Assembly (NCBI GenBank): GCA_964431105.1
Contig: CAYSIR010000014.1
Coordinates: forward strand, 1 to 30,888
Source of the DNA: RECH01 sp964431105
GTDB taxonomy: Bacteria > Cyanobacteriota > Cyanobacteriia > RECH01
Direction: 5' to 3'
Length of the DNA stretch: 30,888 nt
Shown piece after piece: positions 23,403-30,888 of this stretch (position 1 is the stretch's first letter; every line of letters starts with the position of its first letter). The notes beneath the pieces are model-generated. The model saw only the letters and a program-made list of their open reading frames with translations, did not search any database and was not told where the DNA came from. A program made the position numbers and the translations under genes.

Positions 23403-24266
23403 TTAGGCATTCCGTCCACCGCGTCCCCGCTTCGACACCCGGCGTCTCCGCCGCACAATCAAAGCATTGCTGGGCTTCTTCTTCTTGCGAGTCTTGTAGC
23501 CCAGTGCGGGCTTACCCCAGGGAGTTACCGGCCCACTCCGCCCAATTGGAGCGCGACCCTCACCACCACCATGGGGGTGATCCACTGGGTTCATCACACT
23601 CCCGCGAACCTCTGGTCGTCTACCTTTCCAGCGCTTACGCCCTGCCTTACCCAAACTGATGTTACGAGCATCGGTATTGCCCACTTGGCCAATCGTGGCA
23701 TAACACTCACGCCGTACCATGCGAACTTCTGTTGACGGCAGCTTTAGCGTGACATAGCCCCCTTCTTTTGCAACAACCTGAGCCGCCGCACCGGCCGCGC
23801 GAACAATTTGACCGCCTCGTCCCGGAAACAGCTCGACGTTGTGAACCACTGTACCGAGCGGAATATTCCCAAGTGGAAGGGCGTTTCCGACCTCAAATGG
23901 CGCATCTTCGCCAGCAATAATAGTTGTACCGACCTGAAGCCCGACTGGGTGAAGGATGTAGCGTTTTTCGCCATCTTCATAAACCACCAAGGCGATGCGC
24001 GCATTGCGGTTCGGATCGTATTCCACCGTAGTAACAGTTGCGGGAATGTCACGTTTATCACGATGAAAATCAATCAGACGGTAGCGACGTTTGTGCCCAC
24101 CACCACGGTGGCGACAGGTAATAACGCCGCGATTGTTACGACCTTTTGGGCGATGAACCGAGCGAGTTAATGACTTTTCTGGCTTACTGCGCGTGATTTC
24201 CGAAAACTCGGATACCGTTCGCTCACGAGTTCCAGGTGTATATGGTCGGAAATATCGAATACCCAT
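23403..24266 (-). CDS. rplB: 50S ribosomal protein L2
   Basis: 287 residues with YRPYTPGTRERTVSEFSEI-type start, RHRGGGHKRRYRLIDF, VEYDPNRNARIALV and the highly conserved VMNPVDHPHGGGEGRAPIGR near the C-terminus. The histidine in that block lies near the peptidyl-transferase centre. It ends in a basic tail. No clear Shine-Dalgarno precedes the ATG. It is 85 bp after rplW. Confidence 0.98.
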   Translation of the reverse strand: MGIRYFRPYTPGTRERTVSEFSEITRSKPEKSLTRSVHRPKGRNNRGVITCRHRGGGHKRRYRLIDFHRDKRDIPATVTTVEYDPNRNARIALVVYEDGEKRYILHPVGLQVGTTIIAGEDAPFEVGNALPLGNIPLGTVVHNVELFPGRGGQIVRAAGAAAQVVAKEGGYVTLKLPSTEVRMVRRECYATIGQVGNTDARNISLGKAGRKRWKGRRPEVRGSVMNPVDHPHGGGEGRAPIGRSGPVTPWGKPALGYKTRKKKKPSNALIVRRRRRVSKRGRGGRNA

Positions 24267-24351
24267 GGGTTAAAACGCTACTGTGATTGGCCAATGGACG
24301 ACAATAAAGGAAACTGAGCCGCTGTGGCAGAGGCGATCGCATCTTATCTAG

Positions 24352-24666
24352 TTAAACATCCGGGAACAGTTTGATAGAATCCGTTTCAGCTAGAGTGACA
24401 ACAGCACGCTTGTAAGCGGGTTTGTATCCAGCAAACCGACCGACACGGCGCTTTTTACGGGGCAAGTTTTGAGTATTGACCTTTGCAACCTTCACATCAA
24501 ACAGTTGCTCAATGGCTGCCCGGATTTGGTCTTTTGTTGCCTTCGGCGCAACATCAAAAACATACTTATTATCTTCAAGAAGGATGACCGCTTTCTCAGT
24601 GATAATTGGCGTTCTCACCAAGTCTGCTAGCTGCCTCGGATCGTAGGGATCGTAACTAGACACCAT
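24352..24666 (-). CDS. rplW: 50S ribosomal protein L23
   Basis: 104 residues with LADLVRTPIITEKAVILLEDNKYVFDVAPKATKDQIRAAIEQLFDVKVAKVNT and the RRVGRFAGYKPAYKRAVVTL block. It is at the exit of the peptide tunnel. It overlaps the 3' end of rplD by 11 bp, so translation is coupled. The AGGAGG Shine-Dalgarno is only 3 nt from the ATG at 24666; the next codon is GTG, at a more usual distance, so the real start could be one codon later. Confidence 0.97.
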   Translation of the reverse strand: MVSSYDPYDPRQLADLVRTPIITEKAVILLEDNKYVFDVAPKATKDQIRAAIEQLFDVKVAKVNTQNLPRKKRRVGRFAGYKPAYKRAVVTLAETDSIKLFPDV

Positions 24667-25288
24667 ATACCTCCTGAATCTTCTCCAATGCAGACTGAGT
24701 GACGATCACCTTATCCGCAAGCAGCAAATCGTAAACGTTTAAGTTATTGGCCGTAATCAGCCGCGCCCGCTCGATATTGCGAACAGACAGATAGACCGTC
24801 TCATTTCTGTCCGACGTGATGAGAAGAACCTTTTCACCCGCCTCAACGCCCCATCGCTGAAGGGCCTGAGCCATCTCCTTCGTCTTGGGGCGAGCCATTT
24901 GGTCAGAGAAATCTTGAACGACAATCAGGTCATCCACACGACTTTGAAAGGCTGTACCCATGGCCAACTGCCGCTCTTTCTTATTCATCTTGCTGGAGTA
25001 ATCTCGAGGCTTTGGCCCAAAGATAACGCCACCCCCTTTCCAAAGCGGCGATCGGCTAGAACCGGCTCGCGCTCGCCCTGTTCCCTTCTGCCGCCACGGT
25101 TTACGCCCCCCACCTCGAACCTCTGATCGAGTCTTTGATGAGGCATTACCTTGACGTGCGTTATTCATTTGACGCACTAAAGCCCGATGAACAACATGAG
25201 AAGCGGATTCTTCTTTAGCAATCCGGAGGTCAAGCGACGCTTCTCCAGCCTCCTGCCCTTGCCAATCTTTGATTACACAGCTAACCAT
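24656..25288 (-). CDS. rplD: 50S ribosomal protein L4
   Basis: 210 residues with VVHRALVRQMNNARQGNASSKTRSEVRGGGRKPWRQKGTGRARAGS, the extended loop that reaches the exit tunnel, then GPKPRDYSSKMNKKERQLAM. It ends in the overlap with rplW. In E. coli L4 represses the S10 operon through its leader; whether it does so through the structured leader here is unknown. It is 60 bp after rplC. Confidence 0.98.
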   Translation of the reverse strand: MVSCVIKDWQGQEAGEASLDLRIAKEESASHVVHRALVRQMNNARQGNASSKTRSEVRGGGRKPWRQKGTGRARAGSSRSPLWKGGGVIFGPKPRDYSSKMNKKERQLAMGTAFQSRVDDLIVVQDFSDQMARPKTKEMAQALQRWGVEAGEKVLLITSDRNETVYLSVRNIERARLITANNLNVYDLLLADKVIVTQSALEKIQEVYGV

Positions 25289-25348
25289 TTCGCTCTGCCT
25301 CTTCTACCTTGCAATGCCTTACTCAACCGGACGGCTAAGCTCGCTCTG

Positions 25349-25996
25349 TTACTTTCCTGTCGTCTGACCCACAATCGTGGCAGGCTGAATGCTAAGCAAA
25401 CTTCCTGGCTTTCCGGGAACAGCGCCCCGAATCAGCAGCAGATTCCGTTCTGCATCGACCTGGACAACGGTTAGCTTACGAATGGTCACGCGCTCCCCTC
25501 CCATACGACCGGCCATGCGCTTACCGGGATAAATCCGTCCCGGTGTCGTACCTGCACCGGTCGATCCAGGCAGACGATGGTTTTTAGAACCGTGCGCCAT
25601 TGGTCCGCGTCGGAAGTTGTGGCGTTTTTGGTAACCTGCAAACCCGCGGCCAATACTTGTACCGCAAACATCCACAAGCTGCCCTGACTCAAACAAGCCA
25701 ACCCCAAGCGTTTGACCTAGCTCATAGCTAGCGGCATCATCCAAGCGATACTCACGGAGATGTCGCAGTGGATCTGCACCAGATTTTTTCAGATGACCTA
25801 GCTCAGGCTTGGTCAGCGCTTTTTCAGAAACCTGCTTGTAGCCGATTTGAACAGCGGTATAACCGTCGGTCTCAGAGGTTTTGATTTGAGTTACTGTGCA
25901 TGGATCGGCTTGGACAACTGTCACTGGGATTGCCCGTCCCTCGTCGTCAAAGACTTGGGTCATGCCAACTTTTGTGCCAAAAATACCAACAGACAC
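25349..25996 (-). CDS. rplC: 50S ribosomal protein L3
   Basis: 215 residues starting SVGIFGTKVGMTQVFDDEGRAIPVTVVQADPCTVTQ, with the RGFAGYQKRHNFRRGPMAHGSKNHRLPGSTG loop near the peptidyl-transferase centre and GKRMAGRMGGERVT. I chose the GTG at 25996 because L3 proteins start MSVG and an AGGGAG Shine-Dalgarno sits about 10 nt upstream. A longer frame to a GTG at 26020 would place that Shine-Dalgarno inside the gene. It is the first gene of the supercluster; rpsJ, the usual first gene in E. coli, is absent. Confidence 0.97.
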   Translation of the reverse strand: MSVGIFGTKVGMTQVFDDEGRAIPVTVVQADPCTVTQIKTSETDGYTAVQIGYKQVSEKALTKPELGHLKKSGADPLRHLREYRLDDAASYELGQTLGVGLFESGQLVDVCGTSIGRGFAGYQKRHNFRRGPMAHGSKNHRLPGSTGAGTTPGRIYPGKRMAGRMGGERVTIRKLTVVQVDAERNLLLIRGAVPGKPGSLLSIQPATIVGQTTGK

Positions 25997-26410
25997 TGTC
26001 ACAAGTCTCCCTTGCTTCACTAAAAAATCGGCAGAGCGCGGATCATGCCAAGCAGAGGATGACGATTATCATCCCGCTAAGCCACATTACTCTGCGTTTC
26101 GATGGATTAACGCCCTGTCAGCGACAGGCGCGAACCTCATCAATCTTTGAAAATCACAGGCTGAAGACTCGTGTGCAGTCATTTCAGCGTACTCGCCGAG
26201 ACTTAAGCAGAAGGCGTTACCTGTCCACTCAGTATCTCTCTACGGCTAGCGGGGCTAACTTCAGAGAACAAGGCAGTTCCGTCTACCTAGGAGCGATCGC
26301 GTTTCAATGTGCCTTCACCTAGGGATAGACAGCACTTCAGCGTTGACCGCTTCACCATTGTGTTACCCAAAAGAAGTATAACGATACCGCGCTAGTTATT
26401 TTGGCGACGA
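25997..26410 (-). promoter_or_regulatory. Long structured leader of the S10-spc-alpha cluster
   Basis: About 410 nt lie between the proposed transcription start and rplC, with no gene. Two strong RNA-type structures are visible. One is an 11-bp stem with a 2-nt bulge, GTCTACCTAGG (26281-26291) pairing with CCTAGGGATAGAC (26318-26330). The other is a compact hairpin at 26111-26130 (CCTGTC/GACAGG with outer pairs, 3-nt loop). Neither is followed by a T-run. A role in ribosomal-protein feedback is inferred from position only. Confidence 0.5.
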
Positions 26411-26416
26411 TTTAGT

Positions 26417-26446
26417 ATTGTAGACGCACCTTTGAGTAATTGTCCA
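26417..26446 (-). promoter_or_regulatory. Promoter of the S10-spc-alpha cluster
   Basis: On the minus strand TGGACA (26441-26446) and TACAAT (26417-26422) are separated by 18 nt, a good primary-sigma promoter oriented toward rplC. A second -10-like TATACT lies at 26375-26380 without a good -35 and could be an alternative start. Confidence 0.6.
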
Positions 26447-26924
26447 GCACTTTTTAAAATTTCTGTACTCAATTGTACTCAACGCGACCTGTTCAATCAC
26501 GATGCATTACGCAAAGGTCGCTAGACTTTTTGCCTCACAACCTTTCTAGCAATCCCTCAGAGTCCTTGTTTTTGAACCGAGGATTACGGGTTTCAGCAAG
26601 ATCTGCGTAATGGATAGACCGATAACCGATAGAGGAGGGCGGGGTTGAGGGGAGCGTCCTGGGAATGTTGCTAATCAATTTTTTGCTGCCCCTATGACCC
26701 CACTCAAGGTTCAATGGGGTTTGAATTGGGTGCGTTCATCATGGATGACCGATAATGTAAGGTTATTGATGGGTTTGCTGAGTTCCATCAATAGCGACTT
26801 AGCGGAATCGCTGTGGGGGCGATCGCACCCTCTATAATGTCAGCATGGCTCAGTAGTCAGCAGGGTACAGCAATGGTTCACGGCTGTATCGTTGATGTGG
26901 ATATTAGGCAGCAGGCAACATTCT
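26447..26924. other. Intergenic region upstream of the S10 cluster and ndhN
   Basis: No gene was found between the S10 promoter and ndhN. The stretch holds repeated ACCGATAA words (near 26610 and 26750), a HIP1 site near 26820 and the ndhN -10 box. The rest shows no recognisable signal. Confidence 0.5.
26833..26838 (+). promoter_or_regulatory. Candidate -10 box for ndhN
   Basis: A perfect TATAAT lies 86 nt before the ndhN ATG. The -35 position is poor; a HIP1 octamer occupies the spacer. Start of transcription would be near 26845. Confidence 0.45.
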
Positions 26925-27401
26925 ATGGCTTTGATTACCACTGGAAAACCGTTCATTCGAGACTTAGAGCAACAGGGCGCACTTGCTGCCTATGTACCTC
27001 TAGAAGGCGGACATGAAGGACGATACCAACGACGGCTGAGAGCCGCAGGATACTCAACCCTAAATATTACAGCGCGGGGACTAGGCGATTTGTCGGCGTA
27101 CCTGCTGGGTGTGCATGGTGTTCGCCCAGCCCATTTGGGTAAAAAATGTGTCGATCGCGACGCTGCTGTGGGGTATACCTATTTTATTCCGCCCATTGCA
27201 GGTTATGAACTAGAAAAGTTGCCCAGCTCGTCGAAAGGGTTGGTGTTGTGGATTCTGGAGGGGCATATTTTGTCTCGCCAAGAGGTTGATTTTTTGGTGA
27301 ATTTGCCGAAGCAAGAGCCAAAGATCAAGGTTGTTTTGGAAATGGGGGGCGATCGCCGCTTCAGTTGGAAACCGTTAAGTAGTGTTTTTGCTGCGGCTTG
27401 A
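26925..27401 (+). CDS. ndhN: NAD(P)H-quinone oxidoreductase subunit N
   Basis: 158 residues, a clear NdhN: ALITTGKPFIRDLEQQGALAAYVPLEGGHEGRYQRRLRAAGY, then HGVRPAHLGKK, and SKGLVLWILEGHILS near the C-terminus. NdhN is one of the oxygenic-photosynthesis-specific peripheral-arm subunits of the thylakoid NDH-1 complex, which takes electrons from ferredoxin for cyclic flow, respiration and CO2 uptake. The ATG at 26925 gives the family start MALITTG; an upstream ATG at 26892 adds 11 unconserved residues. Transcribed alone, divergently from the S10 cluster, and followed by two terminator-like hairpins. Confidence 0.97.
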   Translation: MALITTGKPFIRDLEQQGALAAYVPLEGGHEGRYQRRLRAAGYSTLNITARGLGDLSAYLLGVHGVRPAHLGKKCVDRDAAVGYTYFIPPIAGYELEKLPSSSKGLVLWILEGHILSRQEVDFLVNLPKQEPKIKVVLEMGGDRRFSWKPLSSVFAAA

Positions 27402-27450
27402 GCTAGTCAGTTAACCCGAACCTTTTAGGTTCTGGTAGCGGTATTCATAT

Positions 27451-27495
27451 AAAAATTTCGGGTGTGTAGGCGTCGCCTACACACCCGAAATTTTT
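27451..27495. terminator. 45-bp perfect palindrome, probable bidirectional terminator
   Basis: Two perfect 22-bp arms (27451-27472 and 27474-27495) surround a single central T. The stem has a GC-rich core (CGGGTGTGTAGGCG) with A5 at one edge and T5 at the other, so on both strands it reads as a hairpin with a U-tail. It lies between the convergent ndhN and lapA-like genes, as a shared terminator should. Confidence 0.8.
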
Positions 27496-27535
27496 AACAT
27501 TTTACCAATAGAGGACTATCCAGGTTTTTAGCATC

Positions 27536-27570
27536 AGTCCCCTCAATCGCGATGGTGAGGGGACTTTTTT
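27536..27570 (+). terminator. Rho-independent terminator on the plus strand
   Basis: A 9-bp perfect stem (AGTCCCCTC at 27536-27544, GAGGGGACT at 27557-27565) with a 12-nt loop is followed by a T-run to 27570. It would stop readthrough from ndhN before the opposing lapA-like gene, acting as a backup to the palindrome just upstream. Confidence 0.75.
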
Positions 27571-27602
27571 GAACCATTTTCGCAATGAGCGATCGCCTAG
27601 CA

Positions 27603-27869
27603 TCAATCCTGGTCTTCATAAAACTCGGCATAAAATTCCGTACGTCGCGGCCTCCGACGCGACTGCCACAGCCAAGCGACAACAACAGTGCCCATCATGC
27701 CTGAGGCAGCACTGAGCGCCAACACTAACCCAAAAGGCAGCGGCACTGACAGCAGCCCCAAAAACCGAAGCGATACTGGTTCGGCATTTTGCAGCACGAT
27801 CAGGGCGATCGCAACCACCCAAACCGCCGTGATGGCGATCGCAACAACAGAGTTCGCAGAAGGAATCAT
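27603..27869 (-). CDS. LapA (DUF1049)-domain membrane protein
   Basis: 88 residues with two membrane segments (about 8-26 and 45-66) and the DUF1049 pattern VLQNAEPVSLRFLGLLSVPLPFGLVLALSAASGMMG between and within them. A basic segment (QSRRRPRRTE) and an acidic end (EFYEDQD) follow on the cytosolic side. In enterobacteria LapA/LapB control LPS synthesis through FtsH and LpxC. The role of the short cyanobacterial versions is not known, so no gene symbol is given. Its ATG overlaps the TGA of the protease gene (ATGA), so the two are translated together. Confidence 0.8.
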   Translation of the reverse strand: MIPSANSVVAIAITAVWVVAIALIVLQNAEPVSLRFLGLLSVPLPFGLVLALSAASGMMGTVVVAWLWQSRRRPRRTEFYAEFYEDQD

Positions 27870-28627
27870 AGCAAGTGTGATGAAGGGTCAGCGCGGACTG
27901 GCCATCCTAGCCGAGTGGGTTGCTCATAGACCCGCTTCAAGGTGCTTACATCCCGCGCAGAAATGCTGGGAGGGTGACGCACCTGCGAAAAGTACAGCGC
28001 ATCCGTCTCATCTGGGCTGTGTCCCCAAATTCCCAGGGCATGGCCCAATTCGTGCCGAGCTGCTGCAATAAGATGGCGATCGGGCTGGCCCGGTCGCACG
28101 ATGACTGCCATTTGATGAGCCAACTGCTGGCGATCGCCCATGGTTTCAACATAGACCCGATAGCGTGCTTCAGCCGAACGGGCCCGGGGCTGCCCGGCTT
28201 CATTCGCCTGAATGGATGGATTATCGCGCCAAATGGTGATGTTAGCGTCAGACGAGGTGACTAACTCCATCGGGAAATAGACCGCCCACTCCTCTACCGC
28301 TTGCCGCACTAAGTCAAACCAAACCTGAGCGCGATCGCTCTCTTCTGGGCGAGGAGGCTCAATGTAGACCGTTGTCGGCAACCTCGACCAGATTAAATAG
28401 CCAATGCCGTCAATCGGCTCGATCTCATCAAAATAATCGCCTTGACCGTCATCGACCCAGGCTTCCAATGGCGGGGGCAGGGGATGACGAGCCAAAGCAG
28501 GCACATTCGGCTGAGCTTCTTGCGCAACGGATAGCGGCTGAACCGCGCCCCATGCTATGGACAACACAGCCACCGCAGCTATCAGCCATGGCATAATTAG
28601 CTGTTGTATCGACCGATGCCGGAACAT
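27866..28627 (-). CDS. Exported metzincin/matrixin-like zinc protease
   Basis: 253 residues. An N-terminal hydrophobic stretch (about residues 11-28) with SVAQEAQP after it looks like a signal peptide or anchor. The zinc motif HELGHALGIWGHS (near residues 193-205) fits HExxHxxGxxH of metzincins, giving three His ligands and the catalytic Glu. The expected Met-turn region reads DALYFSQV, with Leu where the family normally has Met. Upstream parts include an IWSRLPTTVYIEPP strand and a helix WFDLVRQAVEEWAVYFP, like the matrixin fold. It is the first gene of a pair with the LapA-domain gene (4-bp overlap). Substrate unknown; action in periplasm or outside is inferred from the signal. Confidence 0.82.
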   Translation of the reverse strand: MFRHRSIQQLIMPWLIAAVAVLSIAWGAVQPLSVAQEAQPNVPALARHPLPPPLEAWVDDGQGDYFDEIEPIDGIGYLIWSRLPTTVYIEPPRPEESDRAQVWFDLVRQAVEEWAVYFPMELVTSSDANITIWRDNPSIQANEAGQPRARSAEARYRVYVETMGDRQQLAHQMAVIVRPGQPDRHLIAAARHELGHALGIWGHSPDETDALYFSQVRHPPSISARDVSTLKRVYEQPTRLGWPVRADPSSHLL

Positions 28628-28727
28628 CTACCGCCTCTCCAGACTAATAAGATCGGGTCGAGGGATAGGAATGAACATCTTAGACCTCGCGATCGCTATC
28701 CACCGCTTTACCCATAGGGAACGTTCG

Positions 28728-28958
28728 TTATCCAACCCAACCGGCACTCAGGATAATCGTCAGCCCCATAAAAACCACAGTCAACACCCAGGTGGCGCGG
28801 TTAAGCGTCGTTTCTGCACTCTTTGTGCTGGTAAACAGTTGGGCTTGCCCTCCAAGCCCGGCTAGCCCATCCCCCTTCGGACTGTGCAACAGTACGAGGA
28901 TGACTAACCCTAACGCAGATAACGTCCAAATAAGCTGTAGAACCGTAGTAATTGTCAT
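28728..28958 (-). CDS. secG: Protein translocase subunit SecG
   Basis: 76 residues with two membrane spans (about 5-25 and 54-74) and the SecG hallmark LLHSPKGDGLAGLGGQAQLF between them, then STKSAETTLNRATW. It assists SecYE-driven export. It lies downstream of gpmI by 145 bp on the same strand, a neighbourhood I recall from other cyanobacteria. Confidence 0.95.
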   Translation of the reverse strand: MTITTVLQLIWTLSALGLVILVLLHSPKGDGLAGLGGQAQLFTSTKSAETTLNRATWVLTVVFMGLTIILSAGWVG

Positions 28959-29103
28959 AGTGTCTAACTATTGGTGTGCTGAGCATCAGCCAGGGCTGAA
29001 CGTTGAACCAAACAAGAGCGATCGCACCCTCCAAGGTAAAGCCAGACCTACCTATGCCTACTCGCTCATTCTACCGAGAATCGCGGCTTCGCCACCAGCA
29101 AGC

Positions 29104-30702
29104 CTACAGCGACAGCCGAACCGGGGTGCGATTTTGACGAACATCAATCGATGCCGATGCAATCATCGAGGTTCCAGTCATTTCATCCGGCTTCGGCAGT
29201 TGCAAAAGATCTAGAATCGTAGGGGCAACATCAGCTAAGCGACCATCAGACCGCAACTGCACATCTCCACCGTGACCAGGAATTTTCCGCCGTTCGCCTT
29301 CCACTACAATGAAGGGCACAGGATTGGTCGTATGTGCCGTCCAGGGATTTTTATCTTCATCCCACATACATTCGGCATTCCCATGGTCAGCAATGATAAT
29401 GGTGGTGCCGCCTACCTGTCCCACACTTTCCAGCAATTGCCCAAGGCAGTGGTCTACAGTTTCGACCGCCTGCACCGCTGCATCCATATTGCCGGTATGC
29501 CCCACCATGTCGGGGTTAGCATAGTTCACCACCACCAGAGAGTAAACTTGCTTAGCCACAGCCGCTTTCAGAACCTCGGTTACGTCCGCCGCCGACATTT
29601 TGGGCGCGCGATCGTAGGTAGACACCATCGGACTTTGCACTAATTCACGCTCTTCGCCAGCAAGAGGTTCCTCAATGCCACCATTAAAAAAATAGGTCAC
29701 ATGGGCATACTTCTCGGTTTCTGCCGCCCGAAATTGGCGCAGACCGTGATTCGCCAGAACTTCGCCAAGAATATTGTTGAGATTTTGCGGCTCAAACGCA
29801 ATTTCAACTGAAAGCGTTGGATCGTATTGGGTGAACGTGGCAAAGGCTAACGGCTGAATCAGGGTGCGCTCAAACCCGTTAAAATCAGGGCTTACAAATG
29901 CCTGAGTCAGTTGACGGGCACGATCTGGGCGGAAGTTGAAAAAGATAACGGCATCCCCTGGTTCAACCGCACCCGGCGCGATCCGAATAGGTTGAATGAA
30001 TTCATCGGTAATGTCCTCTGCATAAGATGCTTGCAGAACATCCTCAGCCGATTGCTGGGCGATCGCATCGTCCTGCGTCATCACCCGATAGGCTCGCTCG
30101 ACCCGATCCCAACGGTGATCGCGATCCATCGCATAGTAGCGACCGCTGACCGTCACAATGCGCCCAATGCCTAGATGTTGAACTTGGGACTCCATATCCC
30201 GAATCACCGATAGCCCTTCCATAGGCTTGGTATCCCGACCATCAGTAATGGCGTGAATACAAACCTCGGTGATGCCTTGCTCCTTGGCAAGATTCAGTAG
30301 CCCATACAAATGCTCAATGTGGGAATGCACTCCGCCTCTAGAACACAGCCCAATTGCATGAAGCTTACCACCGGTTTGACGAACCTGTTGGCAGACGCGC
30401 ACCAATGCTGCGTTACTCAGAAACGTCCCATCTTCGATGGCATCTGAAATCCGAACCAGCTCTTGAGGTACTACGCGACCCGCGCCAATATTTAAGTGTC
30501 CAACTTCAGAATTTCCCATTTGCCCGCTCGGCAGACCAACATCTTTACCAGATGTGCGAATGAGGGTACTAGGATAAGTTGCCCATAGTGCATCCATTAT
30601 CGGCGTGTTCGCTACCGCGATCGCATTTCCATCCGTATCTTCGCGGTAACCCCAACCATCTAAGATGACTAGAACCACTGGAGAGATCGGCTCTTGTGCC
30701 AT
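29104..30702 (-). CDS. gpmI: 2,3-bisphosphoglycerate-independent phosphoglycerate mutase
   Basis: 532 residues, interconverting 3- and 2-phosphoglycerate in glycolysis with two Mn ions and a phosphoserine. LVILDGWGYRED at the start gives the metal Asp. QMGNSEVGHLNIGAGR contains the catalytic Ser (about residue 65). GVHSHIEHLYGL, DGRDTKP and FNFRPDRARQLT line the substrate site. EKYAHVTYFFNGG and the C-terminal IADHGNAECMWD and AHTTNPVPFIV carry the remaining metal ligands. Length is slightly above the ~510 of E. coli. Start is the ATG at 30702. secG follows. Confidence 0.98.
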   Translation of the reverse strand: MAQEPISPVVLVILDGWGYREDTDGNAIAVANTPIMDALWATYPSTLIRTSGKDVGLPSGQMGNSEVGHLNIGAGRVVPQELVRISDAIEDGTFLSNAALVRVCQQVRQTGGKLHAIGLCSRGGVHSHIEHLYGLLNLAKEQGITEVCIHAITDGRDTKPMEGLSVIRDMESQVQHLGIGRIVTVSGRYYAMDRDHRWDRVERAYRVMTQDDAIAQQSAEDVLQASYAEDITDEFIQPIRIAPGAVEPGDAVIFFNFRPDRARQLTQAFVSPDFNGFERTLIQPLAFATFTQYDPTLSVEIAFEPQNLNNILGEVLANHGLRQFRAAETEKYAHVTYFFNGGIEEPLAGEERELVQSPMVSTYDRAPKMSAADVTEVLKAAVAKQVYSLVVVNYANPDMVGHTGNMDAAVQAVETVDHCLGQLLESVGQVGGTTIIIADHGNAECMWDEDKNPWTAHTTNPVPFIVVEGERRKIPGHGGDVQLRSDGRLADVAPTILDLLQLPKPDEMTGTSMIASASIDVRQNRTPVRLSL

Positions 30703-30869
30703 GTGGATAGTCCTTGATCTACTAACGCTAAATGTTTGAACAGTCGCTCAGAAATCGTATCAACGAGACTGTAGCCTTAACAACGGAAAATATGCAAGCG
30801 ATTCCAAGAACGGCGTTCTTGATGTCCTAAGCATATAGTGAAAGGTATCATTTGAAACCACTGCTCTGA

Positions 30870-30888
30870 TGCCCCATCGTCTAACCGC
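30870..30888 (+). tRNA. Partial tRNA gene at the window edge (possibly Gln or Glu)
   Basis: The last 19 bases, TGCCCCATCGTCTAACCGC, fit the start of a tRNA: 7 acceptor bases (TGCCCCA), T8, C9, then GTCTA as the 5' part of a D-arm. The CATCGTCTA block is common in tRNA-Gln and tRNA-Glu genes of bacteria. Most of the gene lies beyond the window, so identity and even the tRNA call are tentative. Confidence 0.45.

Overview
The window comes from a cyanobacterium with beta-carboxysomes. The evidence is very frequent HIP1 octamers (GCGATCGC), the cyanobacteria-specific PII partner pipX beside a pipY/yggS gene, the carboxysome shell genes ccmK3 and ccmK4, the NDH-1 subunit ndhN, and the cyanobacterial order of the ribosomal-protein genes. 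The species cannot be fixed from the sequence alone. A filamentous or Leptolyngbya/Synechococcales-like organism would fit, but that is a guess.

Layout, left to right. (1) At 1-205 a hairpin with flanks resembles the right end of an IS200/IS605-type (tnpB) element, followed by a 16-bp tandem repeat. (2) At 206-2236, on the minus strand: pipY, pipX (nitrogen/carbon signalling) and acpS. (3) At 2645-4405, on the plus strand: an unrecognised 195-aa protein, then ccmK3 and ccmK4 separated by an unusually long spacer. (4) At 4838-6698: a tRNA-Val(UAC), a DUF2227-type membrane protein, an exported protein made of two tandem ~92-residue repeats, and a candidate 36-aa single-span membrane peptide. 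(5) At 6711-25996, on the minus strand, is one long S10-spc-alpha ribosomal supercluster. In transcription order it reads rplC-rplD-rplW-rplB-rpsS-rplV-rpsC-rplP-rpmC-rpsQ-rplN-rplX-rplE-rpsH-rplF-rplR-rpsE-rplO-secY-adk-infA-rpmJ-rpsM-rpsK-rpoA-rplQ-truA-rplM-rpsI-rpmE-prfA-sbcD. Genes that many other bacteria keep here (rpsJ, rpsN, rpmD, map, rpsD) are absent. A good promoter and a structured leader of about 410 nt precede rplC. (6) At 26925-30702: ndhN on the plus strand, a 45-bp palindromic terminator, then on the minus strand a LapA-domain membrane protein translationally coupled to an exported metzincin-type protease, followed by secG and gpmI. The last bases look like the 5' end of a tRNA gene.

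The supercluster supplies both ribosomal subunits, the RNA polymerase alpha subunit, the SecY translocon pore, initiation factor IF1, release factor RF1 and two housekeeping enzymes (Adk, TruA), so it is a growth-rate-linked expression unit. SecG, the partner of SecY, lies a few kilobases away. PipX/PipY and the CcmK shell proteins link the left flank to carbon/nitrogen balance. NdhN belongs to the NDH-1 complex used in cyclic electron flow and CO2 uptake.

I see no clear new defence or mobile system. The points most worth a second look are the 36-aa membrane peptide, the S10 leader structure, the tandem-repeat exported protein, the LapA/protease pair with an atypical Met-turn, the TTG start of infA, and several strong palindromes between genes.
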